Below are positions 25,226-32,550 of a stretch of DNA of 64,000 bases, in pieces. A program made the translations under genes and the position numbers. Below the pieces are notes generated by a model. That model had not been told where the DNA came from. It worked only from the letters and a program-made list of their open reading frames with translations, and ran no database searches. Origin of the DNA: Bacteroides fragilis (GTDB lineage Bacteria > Bacteroidota > Bacteroidia > Bacteroidales > Bacteroidaceae); the NCBI RefSeq assembly GCF_002849695.1, contig NZ_CP018937.1, positions 2,480,001 through 2,544,000 on the forward strand, read 5' to 3'. Each line of letters opens with the position of its first letter. The stretch's first letter is position 1.

Positions 25226-28015
25226 TCATCCTGTCCCGTCCTCCCATAGAGGCAAAGTAATGGCAAACTCCGTATATTCATCTTTCTCTGAGCGTACTGC
25301 TATCTTTCCACGATGATTGAGTATGATTTCCTTGCTCAGATACAATCCGATACCTGCCGCCTCACCGGTTGTCTTCGTCGTAAAGAACGGATCGAAGATT
25401 TTCTCAAGGATACTTTGTTCAATGCCCACCCCATTGTCGTATAAGCAGATGACTGCCTGTCCGTTTCGGCTTTCCAATGACAGACCAATCTCAGCCGGAT
25501 ATATATTCTTGCCATACTTCTTGATTATGGCATACATGCCGTTGTTAAGAAGACTCATAATGGTTTTCCCCAGTTGCTCGGCATTTCCGTTAATGAACAA
25601 TGGTGTATCGGGAAGAGAAGTCCGGACCGAAATGTGCATTTCACTGATCTCCTTCCGGTAATAGCTCTCCAGCAGTTCCATGTCTTTCCGGCACAAACCC
25701 GTCAATTCTATCTTCTCCAGTTGCTTGTTACGGTCTTTCAAAACCTCCTCCATAGCCTTCAGCACACGAGTAGTATTGCTTCCGTGTTCTTCTATTTTTG
25801 CCAGGTTATCTTTCATCATGGCTATGACATCTACCGAATCCAGATAAGTGTCTTCATCCAAAAGCTTTTGTGCACTTTCCAGGTTCTGATATAAATCCTG
25901 CAATAACCCCGAAGTCAGGTGAGAAAAATTATTAATGTAATTCAACGGATTCAGGATACGGTCGATCAGCCCTTGTGTCAGTTTACCGACAGTGGCCATT
26001 TTCTCTTGTCGCACCAAATCATCTTGTGCCTGCCTCAGCTCTTTCAATGCCTCTTCCAGCTTCAGGGACTTTTCCTCTATTTCATTTTTTTGCCGCATCA
26101 ACTGTCCGGTACGTTGACCGACAAGATTCTCTAACCTTTCCTTCTCTTTCAGCAAGTTGCGCATCCGCCATTTAAACAGCAGGAACAGTATCCCTCCCAA
26201 AGTGACGGCATACAAAACGAGACTATACCACTGTAAGTAAAAAGGAGGTGACAGCGAAAAACGGAATTGTTTTATTTCGCTTATCGTACCGTAAATATCA
26301 CGTGCCTGCACGCAAAACGTATATGTACCCGAAGGAAGATTGGCATATTCCTTCTCTGTCCGGTAATCCCACGAACTCCATTCCGGATCGTAACCGACCA
26401 GACGGGATCTATATTCATTGGAGCCCGTGAAACAGGCCGCATCCGTGGCAAACGAGAAACGAATGGCTCGGACATCATCTCCAAAACGGGATATATCGTC
26501 GATACGTTGGTTTGCTGCCTCCGGATTTATCGGTAAATCCCCTCCCCGGTATATGGAATCGCGGTTCAGACAAACCTCACGAAGATAAATACGAGGAACA
26601 AACGGAGTAAACGCCTGTGCTTTGCCAAGATCCATCCGGATCAAACCAAAATCACCCCCAAACCAGGCTGCATTCCTTTCTTCTATATAAATTACCCGCA
26701 CAACATAGTTTCGAATTGCATGCAGGCATTGGTTTAATTTCCCGGTATTGTCCTGCGGATGCGTCACTTGCAACTCTTTACCTTTCAGATTCGTTTGCCA
26801 ATTGTATCCGCGGCTGTCCGTATATCCGGTCATCACTTCTTCGTTTCCCCTTGGCTGAAGGACAAAAGAAGTTCCATCTCCTTTCTGCAGATAGATTTCT
26901 CCATACATGGTTTTTGCCCATACAGAATGATCTTTTTTCACTTCCAAATGTACCACCTTCTCAATTCCGGAAACTCTCCCGACCTGCCTTGTCCGGGTAG
27001 AATACCGATAAATCCCGTCCATAGCTCCCATTAAAATATCGGTGCTATCCGCGAATGTTAGCGAATAGGCTGCGACCTCTGTAAGTTTTCTCAAACGGTC
27101 ATAATCCCCGACAGCATATATCCCATCACTGGTAGCTGCATATAACTCTCCTTCCGGAGAAAGCACAAGTTGCCAACAAGCTTGCGTAATCCCCCTGACA
27201 GGTACAAAGACATTATGCCTCCATACATATAACCCCTGTAAGGTGCCGGCATACAGCATCCCCTTGTAGTGGATGACTGACACGACCTCTCCTTTCAAAC
27301 CTTCATAGGAAGTAAAGCGGCTGAATAAAGAAGGAGTGAATACATGAAATACCCCATTATCAGTGGCCCCCCAGAGGTTCCCCCGCCCATCGGTGGCAAC
27401 AGAAGATACGGAATTGCTGCACAGACCGTTATTCTCGGTTATAGAAAGTAGTTCTTTCCCTTCACTGTCGTTCACCGACAATCCACGGCCGATATCCTCC
27501 AATGTCGTTTGCTTCTGCCACTTCTCCTGCAACTGAACCGGAAGTATCTGTGTGGGAAACAGGAGGGTATCTTCCTGAACCGTATAACATCGGCCCGATG
27601 TCGTTTTCAGGTAAATAAGTCCGTCAACTTCCGCCATATCATCCAATTCACCGAAAGAAGAAGGGTCCAGATCGGACACAATGGTTCTCAACACGACACA
27701 TCCGCGTTCATCACGCTCTATCTTTCCGAATACATTGTATCCTCCTGCCCATATCCTATCCCCCGAATCGCGGAACAGACGGGTGACACGGGAAAATCCG
27801 GGCGTATAGATTGTTTCCCAACGATTGTAATCATAATGAAGAATACCCTCGAAATTGGCAAAATAAACATTCCCGCAGCTATCACACACAACGTCGAAAT
27901 TACGATTGTGCGCCTGATACACAGAAGACGGATAGTTCACAAAGAATGGAACTCCTTCTTGTGAATCCGCACATATCGGGCAAAGGCACAACATCAATAA
28001 GAGTATCTTTTTCAT
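25226..28015 (-). CDS. Propeller-type sensor kinase lacking the phospho-acceptor His
   Basis: 929 residues. Signal peptide 1-20, a periplasmic propeller (about 25-470, with repeats such as RGNLWGATDNGVFHV and LYAATSDGIYAV), a Y_Y_Y-type Ig domain (about 510-590), one membrane helix (595-615), coiled-coil (618-672), then the kinase. Where kinases have HExxNP, this one reads GLIDRILNPLNYI, so Asp685 replaces His. The ATP-binding region is intact: LLNNGMYAI, YDNGVGI, AAGIGLYLSKEI. It probably works as a signalling ATPase or regulates the second kinase. Its start overlaps the WD40 gene stop by four bases. Confidence 0.9.
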   Translation of the reverse strand: MKKILLLMLCLCPICADSQEGVPFFVNYPSSVYQAHNRNFDVVCDSCGNVYFANFEGILHYDYNRWETIYTPGFSRVTRLFRDSGDRIWAGGYNVFGKIERDERGCVVLRTIVSDLDPSSFGELDDMAEVDGLIYLKTTSGRCYTVQEDTLLFPTQILPVQLQEKWQKQTTLEDIGRGLSVNDSEGKELLSITENNGLCSNSVSSVATDGRGNLWGATDNGVFHVFTPSLFSRFTSYEGLKGEVVSVIHYKGMLYAGTLQGLYVWRHNVFVPVRGITQACWQLVLSPEGELYAATSDGIYAVGDYDRLRKLTEVAAYSLTFADSTDILMGAMDGIYRYSTRTRQVGRVSGIEKVVHLEVKKDHSVWAKTMYGEIYLQKGDGTSFVLQPRGNEEVMTGYTDSRGYNWQTNLKGKELQVTHPQDNTGKLNQCLHAIRNYVVRVIYIEERNAAWFGGDFGLIRMDLGKAQAFTPFVPRIYLREVCLNRDSIYRGGDLPINPEAANQRIDDISRFGDDVRAIRFSFATDAACFTGSNEYRSRLVGYDPEWSSWDYRTEKEYANLPSGTYTFCVQARDIYGTISEIKQFRFSLSPPFYLQWYSLVLYAVTLGGILFLLFKWRMRNLLKEKERLENLVGQRTGQLMRQKNEIEEKSLKLEEALKELRQAQDDLVRQEKMATVGKLTQGLIDRILNPLNYINNFSHLTSGLLQDLYQNLESAQKLLDEDTYLDSVDVIAMMKDNLAKIEEHGSNTTRVLKAMEEVLKDRNKQLEKIELTGLCRKDMELLESYYRKEISEMHISVRTSLPDTPLFINGNAEQLGKTIMSLLNNGMYAIIKKYGKNIYPAEIGLSLESRNGQAVICLYDNGVGIEQSILEKIFDPFFTTKTTGEAAGIGLYLSKEIILNHRGKIAVRSEKDEYTEFAITLPLWEDGTG

Positions 28016-29616
28016 GGCTGGTACGTTTTTAAATAATAAGATTCAAATGGTATTTGCTTACCGACATAGTACTCCCATTCTTCCTGTGTGAAGTCGCGTC
28101 GCAATCCCTGACGGACAACAGTAGCCATATGATCGGGCGAAACGGGTATCCGGTATAACCGGCCCTGTTCGTCTCCCATAAAAATGGATGTACCATCCGG
28201 ATGAAGGCAGAAAGTGTGAATCCATCCGCTGCTTGTCATAATTACAGCAGATTCCGTCTTCCCTTTATGAAGATCCCATAAACGAAGTGTACAGTCATAA
28301 CTGCTTGAAAACAGTTTATTCCCTTTCCGGAAAATGGCGGTGACGGCGGCCTGGTGTCCGATCAGCTTTTGCTGGACATTCCCATCTTTGTCACATATTA
28401 AAATGGTTCCTTCCCTACACCCCACGGCATACCTTTCATCAGAAAGAGAGCAAAAAGAGGTAACCCTCCCCCCTTGCGACCACCCCTCTATAAACCGGAC
28501 AAATTGACCGGCAGATGAAAGCAAGGCTACTGTTCCATTCTTTAAAAAGACATAGAGGTTATCTCCTGACTTCCCGACACAAGTGACCGGATACTCCGGC
28601 TGAAAACAAAGCTGTATCTGATGGCTGATACAGTCAAAAGCATAAATACCCGTTGCAGAAATAGCTAAAAGCCGGTCGGAAGCAGCCGGAATCAATTGCC
28701 GGTATTTACCTTCAGGCAAAAGGTAAGCAGCCATACCGGCAGAGTTCACGGAGACAAGGCATCCGTCATAGGACAGGGCATACACCAGAGAATCCGAATG
28801 GATCAGCACATCCCGAAAATCATAACGGGAATCACTCAACAGAAATCCGGATGTGTACGTTTGTCCATCTCCCGACTTCCAACATATCATTTCACCGTAT
28901 TTACTGACAGTGACCAATCCCGGCAGAGAATCCCGGCAAGTCTGCGGGTTTCCAATTGTTTCGTGCAACAACCTGATGCCGGTGATAGCCCCCTTGTGTC
29001 TAAACCAAAGTTGATCTTGCCTGCAAGATAAGGACAAAGCGTTGAAGACAGCCGGATGATACACATCACCATCATAGTGTTTTGTGAACTGCCAAGAAGT
29101 ATATGCCAGCAACGAGGCCAGTTCCATGTTGCCGGACCGGTATTGGGTGACAGAAAGCGTACCCAATGAACGTCCCAAGGCCAGAAAAGCCAACGTATCG
29201 GCCACTCTCTTCGATTGTTCAGCCTGTAGTTGTCGTTCCATTGCCAGATTCTTCTGTTCATCCGCCAACCGATAGGCTTTCTCAGCCTCCCATTGTGCAG
29301 TAAATGCCTTTTCACGAGCTATTTCCGCCTGCTGCTGCATTTGATTAGCTTTCCGGGTCTGCGCGACAGCTTCCTGCCTTCTCTTTTCGGAAATGTCTTT
29401 TTGCTGATAGGCAATCTCCTCCATTTGCTGACTGACACGTTGGATAAGAACCGACTGCCTTTCTTTGTCCTGAAACTCCTCCAAAGACAAAGTCAGACGG
29501 TCTTTCTCCAATTCCGAATGACGATAGGCCCGGTATAAAACCAGACAAACGGTCAACAGTACACAAGGGACTGCTATGATCCAACGGATTATATTTTGGC
29601 TTAACTTGATCATCAT
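28012..29616 (-). CDS. Membrane-anchored coiled-coil WD40 protein
   Basis: 534 residues. One N-terminal helix (10-30, WIIAVPCVLLTVCLVLY) anchors it; residues 40-150 form a long coiled-coil rich in Gln, Glu and Ala (QTRKANQMQQQAEIAREKAF). The rest is a WD40-like propeller (residues 195-520) with repeats such as VTAIFRKGNKLFSSSYDCTLRLWDL, SGWIHTFCLHPDGTSIFMGDEQGRL. The propeller is probably a protein-binding platform. The gene overlaps its neighbours on both sides (ATGA type with the anti-sigma-like gene and the sensor gene), so the four are tightly co-translated. Confidence 0.82.
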   Translation of the reverse strand: MMIKLSQNIIRWIIAVPCVLLTVCLVLYRAYRHSELEKDRLTLSLEEFQDKERQSVLIQRVSQQMEEIAYQQKDISEKRRQEAVAQTRKANQMQQQAEIAREKAFTAQWEAEKAYRLADEQKNLAMERQLQAEQSKRVADTLAFLALGRSLGTLSVTQYRSGNMELASLLAYTSWQFTKHYDGDVYHPAVFNALSLSCRQDQLWFRHKGAITGIRLLHETIGNPQTCRDSLPGLVTVSKYGEMICWKSGDGQTYTSGFLLSDSRYDFRDVLIHSDSLVYALSYDGCLVSVNSAGMAAYLLPEGKYRQLIPAASDRLLAISATGIYAFDCISHQIQLCFQPEYPVTCVGKSGDNLYVFLKNGTVALLSSAGQFVRFIEGWSQGGRVTSFCSLSDERYAVGCREGTILICDKDGNVQQKLIGHQAAVTAIFRKGNKLFSSSYDCTLRLWDLHKGKTESAVIMTSSGWIHTFCLHPDGTSIFMGDEQGRLYRIPVSPDHMATVVRQGLRRDFTQEEWEYYVGKQIPFESYYLKTYQP

Positions 29617-30038
29617 ACAGGTTCATCTTCCGATTGCGGATACTTCTTTTTAATGGTTAACCGATTCTCTTTATTGACGTAGGCATACGCCACATCATCC
29701 ATCATTTCACGTACCAGAAAAATCCCCAATCCCCCTATCTCACGCTGTTCCGGCGGTAATGAAATGTCCGGATCGGCTTTAGCCAGAGGATTGAACGGAA
29801 CACCTCCATCTATGAATTCCAGGACAATCTCTCCACCTTCATCCCATAAACACAGAGTCAGGTAACCGTCCGTTTCCTGCGGATAAGCATAATTGATAAT
29901 ATTGACTATTATCTCCTCACTTACCAAACGGAGGGCATAAGACAGGGAGGGATGTGAAGTAACTTCACGGCTATGCATCAGCATATCGAGAATTTCATCC
30001 AACCTCCCGACGACAGGGCGAAACTGAAGTAACGTCAT
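29613..30038 (-). CDS. RsbW-like HATPase (anti-sigma factor / serine kinase type)
   Basis: 141 residues, a single HATPase_c_2 domain. N box EEIIVNIINYAYP, G1 IDGGVPFNPL, then GGLGIFLVREMMD as G2, and an ILxxKKKY-like strand. In partner-switch systems this protein binds a sigma factor or other target and phosphorylates the STAS partner; that partner is encoded 14 bp upstream. No sigma-factor gene is visible here, so the target in this cluster is unknown. Its stop overlaps the WD40 gene start by four bases. Confidence 0.88.
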   Translation of the reverse strand: MTLLQFRPVVGRLDEILDMLMHSREVTSHPSLSYALRLVSEEIIVNIINYAYPQETDGYLTLCLWDEGGEIVLEFIDGGVPFNPLAKADPDISLPPEQREIGGLGIFLVREMMDDVAYAYVNKENRLTIKKKYPQSEDEPV

Positions 30039-30052
30039 TGCTCAGGTATTTT

Positions 30053-30358
30053 TTAAGATTGTGATAATTCGTCAAGGGTCTGATAGAAACGAAAAAACTT
30101 ATCGAATCCGGTCATGTGCATTACGTCCTTAATCTCTTGCGACACACCGACAAGACATACATTCCTGCCTTTAGCCTTTGCCAGTTTAAAGGCGTAGAGC
30201 ATAACGCGTAATCCGGCACTGGATACGTAGGAACAATTGCTGAGGTCCAACGCCACAGAATGCCCTTGCTCAATAAGAGCTACAATTTTAGTTTGTTCGT
30301 CAGCGCTTGTATTTGAATCCAAAACGGCACCAACTGGATGAATTTCATACTTTTCCAT
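30053..30358 (-). CDS. STAS-domain anti-anti-sigma protein (RsbV-like)
   Basis: 101 residues, one STAS domain: a strand opening HPVGAVLDSNT, then ALDLSNCSYVSSAGLRVMLYAFKLAKAKG with the Ser46-Ser47 loop where RsbV/SpoIIAA family members are phosphorylated, and a closing FDKFFRFYQTLDEL. It is expected to be phosphorylated by the RsbW-like protein and dephosphorylated by the PP2C protein encoded 20 bp upstream, forming the classic three-part switch. The exact phosphosite is not settled, since the alignment leaves Ala at one candidate position. Confidence 0.9.
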   Translation of the reverse strand: MEKYEIHPVGAVLDSNTSADEQTKIVALIEQGHSVALDLSNCSYVSSAGLRVMLYAFKLAKAKGRNVCLVGVSQEIKDVMHMTGFDKFFRFYQTLDELSQS

Positions 30359-30378
30359 AGTTTTCTTATTTTTTAGTA

Positions 30379-31548
30379 TTATCTGATTCGTTGAAGAGAC
30401 AGTAAAGTGATATCATCGGACTGAGGATAATCTCCGGAGAAAGCCCTGACAGAGTGAAGCACCTGCGTAACGACCTCTTTCGCTGAAGTATCTTCTTGCA
30501 AAGCACCCAGAACTTCCTGCAGTTTGCCTTCCGAAAATTGTTCGCGTTTATCATTGAAGGCTTCCGTTACCCCATCGGTATACAGAAGTAGAGTATCTCC
30601 GACTCCAAACTCCAATGTATTACTTTCAAATTCAATGTCATCGAACACTCCGACCACAAAATTGGAAGCGACGGGCAAGTACGCTGCCGATCGGTTTCTC
30701 CGAAGAATAGATGGAGGGTTATGTCCGGCATTGGTATAATCCATTACACCGGTCCTACAGTTATAGATCCCATAAAAAACCGTCACAAACATAGAGTCCA
30801 TACTTTCTTTGCACAGCAGCTTGTTGGCATAAGTGAGACATTCAGCCGATGATACTCCCCGGAGAGCGGTTGCCCGAAGCAGTGTCCGGCTAACGGCCAT
30901 GAACAAGGATGCGGGTACACCTTTCCCGGATACGTCGGCAATCACCAGACCTATGCGCTCGTCGTCAATCTGGAAAAAGTCGTAAAAGTCACCACCTACA
31001 TCTTTGGCCGGGGTCATGGAGGCATAGATATCGACCATTCCCGCCAATTCAGGAAAAGGCGGAAAAGAACGGGGAAGAATGGTTTGCTGGATTTCTCCTG
31101 CAATGGCCAGGTCATTCTTGATAGACTCCAGTTGATTGTGTTCCTGCTGTGACTCCCGGATATAACGGACTTGTTCGATTGCTTTTTCAATAGTCCGCGA
31201 CAAGTCTTCCAGATCTATCGGCTTGGTAGCAAAGTCGAATGCCCCCTTATTCATGGCAGAACGTATGTTGTCCATATCTCCATAAGCAGAGACCATAATA
31301 CATTTCATCGCCGGATTTTTCAATTCATTGATCTTGGCCAGCAAGGTCAATCCATCCATCTCGGGCATATTAATATCACTCAGGATAATATCGAAATCAG
31401 GAGTTTCCAGAAGTTTCTGTAAAGCCTCCAACCCATTATGGGCAAAGGCAAACTCGTATTCACCTTTTCGTATCTGTCGCCTGAAGTACTGGGTAAGCAA
31501 TACCTCTAAATCGAGTTCATCATCTACACTTAATATTTTTGCAGCCAT
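30379..31548 (-). CDS. Response regulator with SpoIIE-type PP2C phosphatase output
   Basis: 389 residues. Receiver domain 1-122, with DD9-10, Asp58 in ILSDINMPEMDG and Lys109 (TKP). A helical linker of 25 residues leads to the PPM/SpoIIE phosphatase (about 150-385) with GGDFYD (185-190), DVSGKG, AGHNPP, YTDGVTEAFN and SDDITLL, the metal-binding Asp set being complete. It should dephosphorylate the STAS protein encoded 20 bp downstream, driven by phosphorylation at Asp58, so the histidine kinases of the operon are natural inputs. First gene of the operon, behind a good promoter. Confidence 0.93.
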   Translation of the reverse strand: MAAKILSVDDELDLEVLLTQYFRRQIRKGEYEFAFAHNGLEALQKLLETPDFDIILSDINMPEMDGLTLLAKINELKNPAMKCIMVSAYGDMDNIRSAMNKGAFDFATKPIDLEDLSRTIEKAIEQVRYIRESQQEHNQLESIKNDLAIAGEIQQTILPRSFPPFPELAGMVDIYASMTPAKDVGGDFYDFFQIDDERIGLVIADVSGKGVPASLFMAVSRTLLRATALRGVSSAECLTYANKLLCKESMDSMFVTVFYGIYNCRTGVMDYTNAGHNPPSILRRNRSAAYLPVASNFVVGVFDDIEFESNTLEFGVGDTLLLYTDGVTEAFNDKREQFSEGKLQEVLGALQEDTSAKEVVTQVLHSVRAFSGDYPQSDDITLLSLQRIR

Positions 31549-31598
31549 ATCTGTGATTATTTATAAATTTCAATTTTCTATTCAGACTTTTATGACGG

Positions 31599-31629
31599 CA
31601 AAAATAGAGAGTGCCCGACCCGGTTACAA
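31599..31629 (-). promoter_or_regulatory. Promoter of the signalling/NRPS operon
   Basis: On the minus strand TTG (31627-31629), 20 bases, then TATTTTTG (31599-31606), 50 bases from the ATG at 31548. It is a full Bacteroides consensus. Confidence 0.8.
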
Positions 31630-31799
31630 TTTTATATTTTAAACCGGAAGAATGTTTTTCCGAATGAATGCTATTGTCTTATAAGCATACAGGGCCGCGT
31701 GTCCTTGTCCCTCAAGGAAAGCAATCAAAAGACCGATCCCTCCTTTTAAAAGGAACTATAGCTTATTCGGAATTTATATTTTCAGGATAGGGCTTTTCT
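31630..31799. other. Divergent intergenic between the signalling operon and the trefoil gene
   Basis: Part of the 376-base gap between 31548 and 31925. It has no open frame of note; the two promoters at its borders are listed separately. Confidence 0.5.
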
Positions 31800-31829
31800 T
31801 TTCACTTTTGCTGTCGTAAGCTTACAAAG
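31800..31829 (+). promoter_or_regulatory. Trefoil-gene promoter with palindrome GTAAGCTTAC
   Basis: A CACTTTTG box (weak -7 match) is followed by CTGTC and the perfect palindrome GTAAGCTTAC (about 31817-31826), then AAAG. The arrangement copies that of the DUF2589 operon promoter at 17337-17357. A leader of roughly 100 bases follows to the ATG at 31925. Confidence 0.6.
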
Positions 31830-31924
31830 AATAAATAAAAACGGGCGGAACCGAAAAGCCGGAAATAGAGTAGGAAGAAAGTTCTCTTCAATACAGGAGA
31901 ATAAAATATTTCTCAAGAAGAATT

Positions 31925-32452
31925 ATGATTAAAGTAAATTTCTCGAAACCGCTGCTGATTCAATCAGTAGCTTTCAAAGATGTATTCCTTCGGATGGATG
32001 GAAATGGAATTACCCAAGCCAATGGTGCAGGTGCAGGAAAAGTAAGTTGCCAGAAAAATATGTCTCCTACCGGAGCATTTAAAGTACAAGAACAGAAAAA
32101 TGGTACGTTTACCATTGGATCAGTAAAGTATCCCGGGGTATTTCTCCGCATGGACGGAAGTGGCATTCGTGGCTTTGCAGGATCGGGTGCAGGACATGTA
32201 AACTGTCAGTTTGGAGCGAGTGACTGGGAACACTTCAAGCTGCACGAACAGAACGACGGTTCATATACCATTGAATCAGTTGCCTTCCCGAATGTATTCC
32301 TCCGCATGGACGGAAATAACCGGTCGGGTAAAGAAGAAGATTTCGGTACAGTAAACTGCCAATACGGAGCAAGTACCTGTGAAAAGTTCTATTTATTGAA
32401 TATGCCTGAAACAGGCAAAGTAAAAGATATGTTTAACAAATTTGCGAAATAG
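31925..32452 (+). CDS. Three-repeat beta-trefoil (fascin-like) protein
   Basis: 175 residues made almost entirely of three repeats with an exact 52-residue period. FLRMDG occurs at 21-26, 73-78 and 125-130, each preceded by SVAF/SVKYP and followed by V(S/N)CQ about 14-19 residues later and a FxxxE region. Three such repeats predict a beta-trefoil as in fascin, hisactophilin and many lectins. There is no signal peptide. The C-terminal tail is basic (KVKDMFNKFAK). It probably binds carbohydrate or protein filaments. It is transcribed away from the signalling operon under the palindrome promoter. Family name not recognised. Confidence 0.82.
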   Translation: MIKVNFSKPLLIQSVAFKDVFLRMDGNGITQANGAGAGKVSCQKNMSPTGAFKVQEQKNGTFTIGSVKYPGVFLRMDGSGIRGFAGSGAGHVNCQFGASDWEHFKLHEQNDGSYTIESVAFPNVFLRMDGNNRSGKEEDFGTVNCQYGASTCEKFYLLNMPETGKVKDMFNKFAK

Positions 32453-32475
32453 CAGAAGGTATTAATACATAAAAA

Positions 32476-32511
32476 AATCAGAAGTTATAGTTAAACCTAT
32501 AGCTTCTGATT
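32476..32511. terminator. Bidirectional terminator between trefoil and epimerase genes
   Basis: A 15-bp stem with one G/T pair (32476-32490 with 32497-32511) and a six-base loop. On the minus strand it is followed by a T-tract, so it ends the epimerase gene and also the trefoil gene. Confidence 0.8.
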
Positions 32512-32550
32512 ATATAATTAAGATCAAGATATTCCGGCAGGTTCTGATGA

